From Apostichopus japonicus (taxonomy: Eukaryota; Echinodermata; Holothuroidea; Aspidochirotida; Stichopodidae): DNA of 64,000 nt. The notes under the pieces were generated by a model. It saw only the letters and a list, made by a program, of their open reading frames with translations. It made no database searches and had not been told where the DNA came from. Both the position numbers and the translations under genes were made by a program. Position 1 is the first letter of the stretch. Each line of letters starts with the position of its first letter. Shown piece by piece: positions 41,979-55,554 of this stretch. The stretch lies in assembly GCF_037975245.1 (NCBI RefSeq), contig NC_092575.1:23477841-23541840 (forward strand). Reading direction: 5' to 3'.

Positions 41979-44195
41979 TTAAGGAGTAACTAACACATAC
42001 CCTAAAACGTTAAATTGATTACCCGGAGTTTACAAACAGTTTTATATGAATAGGGAGGGCTCCAGAAATAAATATTTAATTGATTTTTGGTTTTTAAAAA
42101 TGTTTTTTAATGATACTGATCTAATTATGAATGTAATTAAACAAACACCTAGTTGCCAAAAAAACTTTGTTGTATGATTTTTCGAGCATGTTATTTTAAT
42201 GTTTACTTTAATGTTCCTACATTTCACTGCACTCACTATGTTGAAGGTTTATTTAATTAAGCAATTAATTAAGCTAATATTATTTATTGTGCACAATATT
42301 CCATAATTTGTTCCATGAAAAGCAAGTAACCTGATTATTATAAAGTCAGTAACTGTAGAAAATTCCATTTGAGAATATCCTTTCCTCATTATTCCCCCCC
42401 CCCCCCATTTTTTTTAAATTTTAGTGATGTAATGAGTCAAAACTGTTTTCAATTTTTTAGTCGACTCTCGAGTGACATTTCTTTTTCAGCTAGAGGCCGA
42501 CATTAAAGGATTCACATGAGATAATTTATAAAACGTTAAAATTTGATTGAAATCCCAATCAAAATCACTATATATGATTACTATCAGAAAGTTAAGAAAT
42601 AATTGAGGGTGGTATAATAGTCACATGTACTGTTTTTGCATACAAATTTGCTTTATATGAATGCCATATCATGAAATCGTGAATGCAGTATATAATAGTT
42701 CATGTTTATCTAATAGCCATTACAAAGTTTGTGCCATTCTGTTAACTGCTTGTAGTATGTTGTTTTGTGTGTGCTGGATAATGACTTTCAGCAATCGCCA
42801 ATCTATATCATTGAAACACAAAGTATTAAATGTTCACCGCACTGATATATAGTTTGACCATTCCTAATATTTTATAAATAACCTGCTGAAAAGTTGTCAT
42901 ATGTTTTCCCCATTTTGAAATCATTCTAAGAAAATTGTTGCTACTATACATTAATGATTCACAACTGGAAAAAAGGCAATGTACCAGATCCATTGTACTA
43001 TCGTCGTGTTTCCATCATATCCCTTTTGTAAAGGCAGGATCGTATAGTTACTATATCCTTTACAGTGGAAAATTTAAAGTTCAGTGAGATCGGGAGATGG
43101 GATCAGCTGGGTATATAACCACTCAATTTACAGCTGTGTTGTCAATGAATTCCAGGGTATTACCACCTGGTGGTGACATACAAAGAATTTAAAGTGCTTT
43201 CTGTTACAGTGGTGTTGCCAGACATTTGAATCTTGGTTGGTGATATGTCTATTTGTGAATTCCTTCTCGGGGGAGGGGTTCCCCAGGCCACCCATTGGCG
43301 ACACCACTGATCTGTTCTCAGCTCACCTAATCCTTTCCAAAAAAATTAAAGAACATTTTAGATCCAGGCCCAATTCAAGCAGAAATTTGACAGATTAATA
43401 TTGAACTGAAAATATGTCACTGTTATGTAAAGTATCTTTATAATTTGAACGTTTGTTGCAAAGATAACATGTTTTGTTGAACATCCCTCAGAATATTGTA
43501 GTTTTGATTTCTGTTTTTTTTTTAATATATTAAAAATTATATAAGAATATATAAGTGGGTTAGTGGGAATAAAATTACTGTTCGGTGGATATTGACAATT
43601 ATATTTCTTGATGGAATACCATTTTTAATGTACTTTGTGTGTGACTGTCACAATGATTTTCTGGTCTTTATAGCCTAACATGATTGGATGTGAAGGTGAA
43701 GTCACTCCATGAAGTAGCACCTTTCAGTAAATTCCCCTGCATTAACAGATCATTGAATGTTGTCTTGATGACCTTAACTGCATCTTTATTGAAGAATTCC
43801 AGCACTTAGCCAACACGGAGGATCTATAGAAAAGCCTGTTCAATCCAGAATTTGCAATTTATAAAATTGACAGTATAGCTGTGTTGTGTAATAATTCAGT
43901 CTAAAGGACCGACTGTTCAGTCTGATATCAGTCTTATAGACTGAAAGTATTCAATCTTATTAAGACTGGTGCTGCAATAAATCAGTCTAAACTGCTGACT
44001 GTTCAGTCTAAAGTGGTTTGATTTTCAGTCTATTAGACTGAAGAGTATTTAGTCTAATTAAGACTGACCTTCAGTCTTTACATTTCAGACTGGAATTCAG
44101 TCTAAGTAGTCTGATCCCTTATCCCATCCATCATTAGACTGAAATTTCAGTCGATTAGACTGAAATTTCAGTCTCTCATTTTAAGAGAGTAAACT

Positions 44196-45013
44196 GCTTT
44201 AATGCAACAAATGAATGTCTTCCCAATATCAGCAATTCATTGTTACATTAAAAGCAGCTATCCTGTTTTAGTTTAGATCAATTGTTTATGATGTTTTTCT
44301 ATATAAGAAAACCACATAAATTACCAGATAATTAGCATAGTCAAATTTCATCTCAAATAATGAAGTAAACAGTCAATATTTCCGGAAATGTCTCAGTTTG
44401 TGTTTTACATTTGTTATTTTGAAGACACCTATAATACCGGGAGACTTGAAATATACGGCTCTGAATATCATTTCCAAAGAACTCAATTTCTATGATCATT
44501 TCATACTAGCGCCCTCAATTCACTCAGTTGAGCTCTTGGAAAAAGAAAGACATGTAGTGAATCTTGACATAACAGTCGCTGAAAGTGTCGTAAAAACGTA
44601 ATCGTTCCCATTTACTTGCACATTAAATTCGTCACTTTCCGAGCACTGTAAAAGCATAGATAGACGTTTTCAATTGGCACATGACCCTGTCCACATAAGA
44701 GATGATGGTTTGCCCTATCATGCCACTTGCAAATGTTCATATCATGACAATTTAGATTTTGAGCCAGAAAAAGAGCAAGATTAGCGTTGAACCCCAATCC
44801 TTACGTCTGCTCGTTTCGGAGTAATACGTTCTCACATATAACCAAATAATTTCTAAAATGTATAAAATCGCATAGTCCTCCATATTTTCAGACCATCTGA
44901 ACTTTGATTTATATTCTTTCACATAAAGACAGAAAAAAAAATCCATGATGACTGAAAATATTACAAAAAGAAGCACTAAATTAGTTGCTTAGGCTTTTCA
45001 TTGGTTAACCTCT

Positions 45014-45066
<53 letters not shown>

Positions 45067-45788
45067 ACTGTAAGTGTGGTATGATACCTGAAGGGAATCT
45101 CTTCAGTGGAGTTCGCAAAGGGTAGAGGGGAGGGGTGGGGGAGTGGGTAACATGGCCCCTATCTCACATCGTCCTTCGGGGCAATGATTCCGTCAGGACC
45201 ACTTTTCAAATTCAGCCGGGAAGCTTTGAGACCAGTGCTATATACAAATGTGCACCCCACCTTCCCCCACCTATTCAACCTTCGCACAAATTAGTTCAAA
45301 AAGTTTCATGGCCCTTTCTAAGTCAGTCGGGGAATATATATAATTTTCCACGCCTCCCGCCGCCCCTATCATTGCCATCATGTGAATGCTATACTGAAAG
45401 TCTTCAAGTGTGCACAAAAACAAAACAAATAAAAAACACGGTGTATCCTTGTATTATTATGGTACTGTGACCACATGCTTGATGCGGGTGACATTATGGC
45501 AGCAATGAAACCTATAGCATTTTCCTGTTTTCCCCCTTGAAAGGTGTAACCGTACACGTTTCCCTAATTCATCCACACCCCACCCCACCCCTACTTCAAA
45601 AACTGCTGATGGCAATTATTTGCCAGTCATATCGGAAAGTTTGTATACCTTCAAGAATAAGCTTAGTGGAAATACGTTATTAGTATCATTAAGTCCAAAA
45701 ATTAATTTATCTGTTGTTTTAAAGTCAGTAATCGTACACATGTATTAGTTAGACAATGCGTTAACATAAATAAGTATAAACCTATACC
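44196..45788. other. Spacer, nothing recognised but a TA run
   Basis: No supported gene. Contains the TA microsatellite at 45016-45062 and G-rich text near 45121-45148. Confidence 0.5.
45016..45062. repeat. TA dinucleotide microsatellite
   Basis: About 23 uninterrupted TA units. Confidence 0.97.
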
Positions 45789-46281
45789 CAGGGGCGGCGA
45801 TCTGTTTCAAATATTGGGGGGGGGGGGGAACACTGTGCTTGGGTGCAGGCGCGTAGCATCTTTTATCCCCAAAATAGTTCGCGCGCTTCGCTATATTTCT
45901 GTGACGTGTTTTTGGGTGATTCTAAGTAACAAATCGTGACACGGGTCTTAGACAGGCGCGTTGCGAGGAATTTGACAAGGGAGGGGCGAAGCTTGTAGGC
46001 AAACTATCTAAAAGCGTAGCGCCACCCTTCTGGAGCGAAGCGTAAAGAAAATTTTGGCCGAAAATGCCTCCCAGATTGCTGGAAATGGCACTTCCCAGGC
46101 CTTGTAAATTGCATCTAAGCATTTTCTATTTTGAAATTACTAGCGATATCCTAAAAAAATATGCTAAAAAATAACTATGCCACCAAATATTGGGGGGGGG
46201 GGATATTAGATACTATATCCCCCACCTAAAATATTGGGGGGGGGGACATGTCCCCCCGTCCCCCCATGATCGCCGCCCATG
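45789..46281. mobile_element. Nested MITE block
   Basis: The outer ends CAGGGGCGGCGATC and GATCGCCGCCCATG are inverted with one mismatch. Inside, CAGGCGCGT occurs at 45846 and 45953, and 45953-46175 is a relative of the hAT-like left arm at 4083. AAATATTGGGGGGGG runs recur at about 45811, 46184 and 46229. I could not confirm a target duplication for the outer element. Confidence 0.6.
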
Positions 46282-48785
46282 TACCTACCTACGTTAACAA
46301 GTTCAAGATGTGAGACGGTGAATGAGTAAGAGGGCGTGGTGCAGTAGCTAGCGGGCAGACCTACGCTACACTACCAGCCTACTTACCACCCCACCTAAAT
46401 TGTGTACCACCCTGCTCCTAAATTTCAAGTAGATATATTGAGATGAATTAGTTGTAGGCCTAAATTTAAAATAAAAAGACGCGATTTCCAGGAACAAATC
46501 CAGAAATGTATATAGATATCATGATATTGGAGGGTTTATACTAAAAGTCGATATAAAAGTCGCACTGTCGAGGGAACGAGTCGAAATTTCGAGATACAAT
46601 ACTAGACTTTCCGAGCAAAATTCGAAAGTTGGGAAATTCCGTGGTATAGGCATATGTAGGAGAAAGTTTAAAAAAAAAATGCATTGTCGTCAAGTACATG
46701 TAGGAACGATTTACCGAGTAAATTTTTCGGTCTGATTTTACTTGGCGACCTCTATCCCTTGTTGTAGCAGCTCAGCTGACGCGCTTGCGCACTAATATGC
46801 CATGTTGTTGTTTCACTGGGAGGAGGCTTGACGTTATAAAGAAGCCTTGAAGAATGTATCGGATTTTATACGCTGTGAACACTTTGAAGGTGCCTAGCAT
46901 TACTTCTTGAGAATTTCGTAAGTTCATGTGCAATTTCTGAGGCGTTTCTTACATTCTATTCAACATTTTACTGGTACTGCAGCATATTGTTACTCGATAA
47001 AAGTATGTAGCCTAACTTGTACGTAGAATAACGTATGTACACAACTAACGACAGTAACCTAATTCACACAACACACCGTTACTTACACCGTGCAATAGGC
47101 TTATAATACACACTTACGTGACACAACGTATACACACACATAGGAACAATGCACTGGCTTGGAGATCGTGGACATCGTAACTTATGTCAGTGAAATGAAT
47201 AACACTAAACCATTCACCGTATATTCAACAAAGATTGTTACTGGGAAAGTACAGCCTTTCTTGCAAATGCATGGTTTCTGTTTTGTAAGTGCAGTCATTA
47301 AGGCTGTGTCTAAGTAAACACTTAAGCCTAACATTTAGCACTAACATAAATTTAACAAGCTTAGCCTAGGCCTATTGTAGTTTGACCTACCACAATTTAT
47401 AGTGTACTGTAAGGCCTATATAATCATGGTGTCAGTGTTAACTGTTAGAATAATTTTGGCCCAGCCTATGCCAAGGCTCCAGTCAAATTTCGATTACACC
47501 TAGCTATACATGACCAACACCAATTCCACAGGGTCCTAGCAAAAGCCTGTATAAATAGGCTCAGCCTATCCTTGTGACAAAACGAGAAAATATGCTGCAA
47601 TTCCTGCAAAATCAGAAAATACTGGGGGCTAACATGTCATTATGTCTAATGTTAGTGCTACAGCTTGTAAGGAGTTACATTAAAGAGGTTACTGTAAATG
47701 CCCATATTCTTAACACTTCACAGAATTCTCAATGTCACATGTTAAACATTCAGGATGAAAACAAATGCTTGGCTAGATGGTTGTTCATGTGCACAACTAT
47801 TAACCAATGAAATAATAGAACTTTACAGCATTGGGACCTTAAGTGTCGCAGTGCGTATGATAAGGCACTTTAGGAAATTTCATAATTTAACCATTGAATC
47901 AATGCAGAATAAATGCCCACACACAACTGAAGGAAGCCTTGATAGGCTAGGCCTAGTTGCATTTGTCTACATTACTTTTAGTCAATTCAGCATTATCTGA
48001 CCTAAGGTAATTGTTGGAAAACTTTAAGGTCATTATATTTTTAGATGCCAGCATAACTTCAACATTCTGCTTTGTAAGTTGTAAGTCTGTGCAGACTGTC
48101 AATTTATGAGAAAATATAGTCTGATATTTAAGGTGATATTTATCCATGAACATCGCACCAAAATGGTTTGACAACAAACAGTATATATGGCTTCATAGTG
48201 AGGTCTAGGATCAGACTGTTACAGTCAACAAACAAGGTGAGTTTCCCACACAGTTATGTCTACCAAAACATTTTTGCAACCCACTTTGGCGTGTGCCCAA
48301 CAGTTTTCTGGACCGTTGAATAATGATTTCAGAATATGCTCACACTGTTACAACCACTTCTTTCCCTACCTAGATCTGTGGTCCACTAAACAGCCAAAAG
48401 GGAAATCATGCTGTTTCCTGCTTAAATATGGGCTTTTACAAATTAATGAGTACAAAGAAGAATTCAAAACAGTTGCAAATTTCCTGTCAGTTTCTGTTAT
48501 GCAACTTCTTACTCAATATTTAAGTTATCAAGAGTACTATGATCAATAAATATAGTATGCTGAAAGAGTAAAAAGCTGTTTAAGAGACCACTGCATGCTG
48601 AATTGTACTGTTAGTAATAATGTCATAGTTTAACACAGGGAATAACAAATTTGGTATCACATCTCAAAGTGCTATACAAAATGGTCAAGTTGCTGTACAA
48701 GTGATAAGATGTATTGCAGTCTTTGTACACAGGGACCAAGGTATTTTATGAGAGCAAATATTCAGAGCCTTCAAAAGTGCTACAC
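46282..48785. other. Spacer with a possible CpG-rich promoter
   Basis: Around 46765-46860 is a patch with GACGCGCTTGCGCAC, resembling an NRF1 site, and a donor-like TTTCGTAAGTTC at about 46912. This could be a transcription start and untranslated first exon, but I cannot find coding exons for it. Frames near 47574-48000 and 48256-48549 match nothing I recognise. Confidence 0.3.
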
Positions 48786-48980
48786 TAAAGTTGAACACTA
48801 GTATTCACTAGTTGAACACTAGTATTCACTAGTTGAACACTAGTTGAACACTAGTTGAACACTAGTTGAACACTAGTATTCACTAGTTGAACACTAGTAT
48901 TCACCATTTGAACACTAGACTCACTAGTATTCACTAGCTGAACCCTAGTCACTAGTTGAACACTAGTATTAACCACAAGT
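48786..48980. repeat. 21-bp minisatellite (GTTGAACACTAGTATTCACTA)
   Basis: About nine full or partial units, with AACACTAGT as the constant part; some units lack the TATTCACTA half. Confidence 0.93.
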
Positions 48981-50225
48981 ATTCCCTGCCACAAAGAAAG
49001 TAACTTTAAGTGTGACTTTGAAATGCTCACTGTAAAGTAAACAGGAACTAATGATATCAAAGCCTAAATGGTGAATGTTATCCTCTCTTTCACAAGTTTG
49101 TATGTATACCTGTAGCTCAACCTTAACATGGCCTTCTAACTTCAACCAACAGAGGACACATATAGGACATCTAAGTTAAGACAATTTGTCCTTGTCAAAT
49201 TTGTAATTTATTGTAGGAAATTATAAATAATACATTCATGAGCACTTACATCATTCAAAGTGTGATGTTTTGCAATATAGTTAAATGTAGCTTCTGAGGA
49301 GCTGATCTATCCTAATGGCCTGTGTGGTAGACTAAGTAGTCCAGCCACTTTGATTGCTGAACAACTGACGATTAAAGGGTCATTCCTTCAAGAAATTTAG
49401 CTCGGACTACTAGCAGCATTTCCTTTTGAACCATCTACTAGATTCAACATATTCAGTTTAATTTTATGATTACAGTCATCCTTTAAGAAAACGGTGTTTA
49501 CTGATTGTGTCTTTAACGATTTGTGTAGCTGTCACTACCTGCATGTAACATACTATTTAACATGTAGAAATACTGTAGTATAGTACAGTAGATCCCATCA
49601 TACACACTGTACTATGACAATGGCATCATCAGCATGGAAAGCAATTTTTAACAGCCCATATTGTAATTTGCCAGCCAAAGAATTCCAGGAAAGTTTCTGT
49701 GTCAGCAGCATTGTTAGAACGCAGGATTCTGCGTCCAGGACACAATGTTTTAGCCAGGGAGGCAGAATCTACAAATTGCTTGCCTCCCCGTGGACCACAA
49801 CCATTTTAATTTGAGAAATAAAGTACCCACACTCACAACTAGGCCTATGCAAAACATAACAAAACACCCATTTGAATGAACATCTTTCCTTCTTTTCAAG
49901 AAAAACCACAACTTCTCTAAAGAACCAAGATTTCTTCCAATCCTACACATCATTGAATTTGTTTGAAAACAACTAAATCATAACAACCAACCACAAGGTA
50001 CAGAGTTAACAACACTTCCATGACAGAGATTTTCATGCTAGTAATAGTCAATGAAGCTTTCCATATCTTCGATGATCTGATTGGCTAATAGCCCTTACCC
50101 AATGTCTGGAAACATCTTGCATGGTAGTGCTCATTGAACACAAAGTATGATGTTTAACAACAATTACTTGTAATGTTTCTTTCTCCTGTGTAGAGATAGC
50201 AAAGTTTGTTGCATCTAGGCTATCA
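48981..50225. other. Spacer, nothing recognised
   Basis: AT-rich, no supported gene. TATGTGTG at 50226-50233 is the left target duplication of the next element. Confidence 0.5.
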
Positions 50226-50233
50226 TATGTGTG

Positions 50234-52046
50234 TAGTGTTGCGCCGATATTACCAATATCGGTTTTGGCCGATATCCGATATTATCATCCCAATATCGGT
50301 CCGATACCGATACCGATACCGATATTTTTTAACAGACAAAATAAAGGCAAAATCGTACTTTTAGTCATGCATACATTCACAAATAAATCTTCAAGTAAAC
50401 AACAAAATATGGTGTTTTGTTTTCCTTTTGTCCTAAGTTGAAAAGAATGACTTTTTTCCTGATTTTGAAAAAGAGAATTATAATTGAAATCCAACCAGAA
50501 TCTTTTTCACTGCAGCGCTGCACGCGATAATAAAATGGACGCAGTAAATGTGAGCCTTAACATCGTAAAGACTTACAAGTAGCTATAGTGTTAAGGTATG
50601 CTTGCAAAATTGCATCTTAATTAGGTTACGAACTGTCGATCACAATGTAAAAATGATAATTTATTGAGTTTATACTCAATGTACAACTTATTCACTTGAC
50701 CGTATAGAGAAGAAAAAAACTGAAAATCAGTAGAGAAATAACCAATTGTGTACGGAAAGTAAGGTGCTACACCTTTCAAATATTACGAAAGATCGAACAA
50801 AACACTTTCGAAAAATTCACGCAAAACTGGCATATCGTACTAAATGCAACTAATGTCATGTAAACAAGGCTCTAGTGCATCCATTTATGAATATACCGTA
50901 AGACCACATCTGTTTTTAAGCGGGGGAAAAGAGAAAGTATTTTCTAGAATTTCCAAAAATACGGAAAAAATAATATCCTACCATAGTTAATTGTATAGCA
51001 AATAGCCTAACCACCTCGGCGGTTACGGATCTCACGTAACTGAAAAGTTCCCTGGCAACTTGCCAAAAAATGTTAACAAACAGGTGTTACACAGGGGATG
51101 AGCTTACAGTGTGTTTGGGAAGGTACCTGGGAAAATTCGCAGCACATGTACGGCGGTAGTTGGGTATAGGGTTAAACACCGCAGTTGTAAAAATGTACGC
51201 ATTGTGCACGCTATTCATTGTTAGGCAGTCTAGAGACAGGGCTTTGCTGAACGTTGTTTGTTTCATAATATCGGAAGTTTTGTAAGTTGCACTTTTTAAA
51301 GATTGAAAGACAGATTAAATCTCTTTTCATTTTATAACATAATATAGCTACTCTAACTTGTCATTTTAAAATTTTCATCTGTTTCGTGACAATTTAAATA
51401 AGAAAATTATTTTGCATACTCAACTGCGATTTTTTTTTTATCGCCAGACACGCAAAAAAAAGCCAATTTTTCGGGGCTTTATCCCCCAGGATCCCCACAA
51501 GGGGTTCTACCCCATGACCCCACCAAGGCCCTAAGGCGGGCCCCTGGACACTACGCCTTTATGCTCGCGTGCTCGGCGTGTTCGCTGGGCGAACACCGGC
51601 GGGAAATCGGCAGTGTGTTCGCGGAAAATTAAAAGTGCAGTTATGCATCATGTTCAAGGTTTTCACGGAGGCCTTTGAGAAAATGAATGGTTAGTACAGT
51701 ACAGTGTATACATGCTGCACTAATGCTATGTGTAGGCCAAGGTTCACGAAGGTCATTGGTTATATTCGCGCGCCGTAGACGTGTTTTAGAGGTTACGGAG
51801 GGTCAGGTTTCCATGGATATTAATCGAAAATGAATAAGAGTTTAACTGACGCTAAAGAAATGGATCGTCTTGGGCAGATTAACAAATCATTGCAAGTATA
51901 AATAAGTAGCTCTGCTGTGAAAAAAAAGTTCAATATCGGCTTGCTGTTATCGGCAATTAGGCAAAATTTTACCGATACCGATATGCTGCCGATATTGCAA
52001 ATATCGGCCGATACCGATATTGAAAACGATTATCGGCGCAACACTA
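50234..52046. mobile_element. 1.8-kb hAT-like element with GATACC repeats at both ends
   Basis: A perfect 8-bp duplication TATGTGTG (50226-50233, 52047-52054) flanks inverted ends TAGTGTTGCGCCGATA. Next to each end are overlapping ATATCGG/CCGATA words, including CCGATACCGATACCGATA near 50312. The interior has no transposase frame, so it is a non-autonomous hAT member. C-rich repeat-like text lies near 51480-51545. Confidence 0.88.
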
Positions 52047-52559
52047 TATGTGTGCACTCAAATATCATTAGAAAACGTTAGGCCTTGTTGTCACACAATG
52101 TACATTTGGGGAGACAGGGGAGACAGGTAAGCTCGTCACTCTTAAATATCCAAAACCAGTAAGTTTTGGGATTTTGGTCGTCCCAGGAATTTAAGTCACA
52201 TTCTGTAATCCCAGGCCAATCCCTTTAAATTTACAGCAATGTTCTGTGTATATATTGTTGTATATTGTTATATATTATTGTACCGGTTATGATGCAACCG
52301 TTTGATCAAAATGCAACTTTAAATGTGACGATTAGCTGTGATGCATATCTAGGTGATGAATGCCAACTATGAGTTGCTTTCTTTTTCATGTTATATCGAT
52401 CACAATTCCATTTTGACTTTGGGGGGATGTACTGTAAGTACTTACTAACAACATAATGAAACAGGATGAACTTTGGGCTGCAGATTTCCTCAAAAATCCC
52501 TGATTATTTAAAATGTGGTTTAATACTGGCCTGTGACTTTATTTTTCCTAGTCACCTTT

Positions 52560-52915
52560 AAAATATCAATTTAGGCACAGAGCTTCGTCCGTGTCTCGTG
52601 TCAAAATGGCCGAGACGGTACTGTACCACCTCGCGGGGGAATCGAACTTTGAACTTAGCACGCTTTTAATAATATTTGTTAACAAAAAGTGCTGTATGTA
52701 TTTACCGATATTAAATTGTCGTATGACAGGAAAAAATGTTCCTTGGTAGCTGTAAGTCTCAAAATAGTAAATGATAGTGAGTAAATATTTCTGCACAGAG
52801 TTTTTTCAGTGAACTTGTAATCCTTACAGGCTATTGTTATCTCGCTGAGGAATGGTCGCGGCCGTGTGACCGCAAATGCTCTAGATAAACACTCCACTCT
52901 TTTGTTACTATTGGG
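52560..52915. promoter_or_regulatory. CpG-rich stretch, candidate promoter
   Basis: CpG density is clearly higher than in the neighbouring AT-rich DNA (for example GTCCGTGTCTCGTG and GGTCGCGGCCGTGTGACCGC). Together with an ATG in a good context at 52606 it may be a promoter and first exon. Confidence 0.35.
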
Positions 52916-53292
52916 CTAGTAAACGTTACATCGGACGTTTTCGGACGCTTTTGGCTTTGAATACTGGGTATGACGGTTTTTTTTTATAACCGGACGCTTG
53001 GACGGAACCAGACACTTTCAGACGTTTTCGGACGTTTTCGGACGTTTTCGGACGTTTTGAAATCGGACGACTAGGTCAACCTCGACGGAACACCACTGTA
53101 TGTGACACTCATCTGTATCGTCGTGTTCTAGTTTGAGGATTCACACTGTAGGAAGTATTAATGTCTACTGTAAAGCTGCATAGTGACAATCACATACATG
53201 TAACAGAAATATAGCACCTCTAGTACTGATTACAGTACTCTTTTTCCAGTGGGAGAATTCTTTATAATCCAACTGACATCACCAGGAAACCT
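52606..53292 (+). CDS. Possible first two exons of an unrecognised gene
   Basis: The ATG in TCAAAATGGCC starts MAETVLYHLAGESNFELSTL. A donor, TGCT/GTATGT, at 52693 leaves phase 1. A strong acceptor, TTTTTCCAG, at 53249 opens a 43-nt exon (53250-53292) that continues in phase as GEFFIIQLTSPGN and ends before GTGAGT. The matching phases and signals are suggestive, but I know no family with this sequence and cannot place a third exon. Confidence 0.3.
53016..53062. repeat. Short decamer repeat CGGACGTTTT
   Basis: Four to five tandem copies; single copies occur from 52933, within a segment rich in CGGACG. Confidence 0.9.
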
Positions 53293-55554
53293 GTGAGTTA
53301 TGCCAAATATTATCTTAGCCTTTAAAGTTTGAAAGTGGATTTCAGTTGAGACTCACTGTGGATTCCTTTGCAAGTATATATCAGTTATGTTCCACGTTGT
53401 GAGTATTTGGTTATGATCTATGTCAGTCAGTCATTTTCTAAACTAGCTTTTTTGAGTTTTGGTCAGAATTTGTTCTTATGTACAAACTTATTAATATTTC
53501 TTAAAATAAGATCGCAATTAACCAAACTTAAGTCGTTCTTGAAGTTTTTTTATTTCATCAAGTGAATGTAATTGAGTGAGTACCTAACAAATTTGATTCA
53601 ATAAATATTTCGTCGGCCAGACACTTTTCATGAAGTAGTAAAAAACCATTAAAAAGTTATAATTTCAAAAAATGTTGACATTTGTTTGGCTTTTCTTGAA
53701 ATGAAACTTATCTTTAATCAAACTAATGTGGTTCATTGTTGTGTGATTTTAATATATGGCCAGCATTAAACTATATATCAGTTACAACTCAAAAAGCTGC
53801 ATTAAATGTAAGCTATCATGTAATATTTGCATTCTTGGATAAATCAATTATTTCATGGTTTACAGATTATATAGTTTTGTGTTGTTTCATGCAGTTAGTG
53901 CACAGTTCTTCAGTACACATGTACAGTGCAGCTTCACCCCTGCTGAGTGGAGTATTGCTTTTATAATCCTGTTATGAAGTGAGTTGGGTGTAACCCAATT
54001 TCACTTTCATCTTTAAAATGTGAAGTCAGCTTTATATACTGTATTTTCATTTGTGCAGCACAGCCCGCAGTACTACAATACAGTAGGTATTGTGTGGTTG
54101 TTGAATGCATTTGCACACATCTGGAGCAATGTTATCCCTACAGTAGTTCTTATGGTGCTTGCAGTATGTCATGGCAGTGGCAACTGTTCTGTGGTTGCCT
54201 TTCTGTCTGTCCGTCTATACAGTACTGTAAATATATCTTTTTGTTCAGAGTATGTAAAATTTTGTGTTGTCTAGGTATCGACTCTTTGAAGTGGGCCTAC
54301 TCTTCTAACACGCTAATATCGAAACATAAATAAACGTATACTGTACTATTATTCAGGGTTTTATTTCATTGAGGTCACGAGAGGTCAAACCTTGAATTTG
54401 GGACGAAACCACTTCTCGTACTGTTTCTTTAATCTGGACATTTTGTTAGGTTTTGAGGATCATTGAAGAGACATCATAGAAAGGTTGCAGTGTGCGGTAC
54501 AGTACAATAATGTCTTTGGGTTTTTGAGGTCAAATGTCGGTAAGGTTTATAATGTACATTATCATGTGGTTGAAAAGTAGTAGCACTAAAAACTGTTAGT
54601 ACTGTAGTAGTGCAAGTCTGCCATAAACAGTAATATATGACAGTATGGCTAGCCATGTGTGGTTTACAGTAAATGTCCAGTGGTTCTTATAGTGCACACG
54701 TTCATGTTTACCACAAGATATAACATATTCATTTCTGATTTGTTTGTTGAAACTGGTTATAAACAACTGTACCATAGAAAATTCATGTACAGTCTATTGT
54801 AGAAGATCTACAGGGAATTTATCCAGTATTCGCATGGCCAGAAGCTATTCGATATAAATGGCTACTAGTACTGTACTTAACATACTGTACAGTGGATATA
54901 GATGTTTACAAACAGTTTTTGTAGCTCAGAGAAACCCAAATAAATGTGTATATATGTAGCATTTTCAAGAGACCAACTTCAAGAGTCTTCAAAACAACTA
55001 CACAGAATTTGCAACTAAATAATTCCCTTGATGATTATTTCCGGTACCATGATGTTCTGCACTGTGTTATTTGTGTCATATTTGTTTATTCAGAATTTGG
55101 TATGCAGGTACAGTAATATAATATTAAGCTCAGTGCTAAGTGTTGTACTGTCCGTCCTGACTGTATATTTGCACTGTATATTGTTGAGTCTGTTAAGTTG
55201 AACTTCATGGTTGAGTTTGCTCTACATACTGTAGGTGGGAAAATCTTCTCTGTTTTCTTTTAATTTGTGTGGTCTAGTCTATGGCATGCACTACTGGTAT
55301 ATGGACTTTTGTCAGTCAAGATCAATCAAAGATGGCATAGCAGCAGTGGTTCGCACATGTCACACACATGTGTACTGTAATCATTGCAGTAAGGATGTTA
55401 TGATCAAATGTTCAAGTATCCTCATTGATGAGGGGCGAAGGTAGATTGGCTGTTTAAAAGGAAATCTACAACTTGTTGAAGACTCAAAACAAAGTTTTGC
55501 TGAAGGATGGAACGTACTTGGTAAATATATTTCCTGGTTACCGGAAATTTAGTA
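53293..55554. other. Spacer, nothing recognised
   Basis: AT-rich with frequent ACTGTA words; no supported gene. Confidence 0.45.

Larger units (their letters stand above)
39395..44191. mobile_element. 4.8-kb TIR transposon with AGACTG subterminal repeats
   Basis: The left end TACTCTCTTAAAATG and right end CATTTTAAGAGAGTA are inverted, and both are flanked by AACT (39391-39394, 44192-44195). Inside each end is a cluster of CAGTCTAA/TTAGACTG words, often arranged as palindromes (about 39407-39540 and 43896-44172). It contains a short exon-like frame at 39844, a 40.06-40.64 kb repeat block and a nested TTAA MITE at 41620. No full transposase is seen; it may be a deletion derivative. The 4-bp duplication could be chance. 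Confidence 0.7.

Noticed and set aside
48256-48549. 97-codon frame with a Cys-x2-Cys pair
   Set aside because: No known domain, no splice context and no clear codon pattern.
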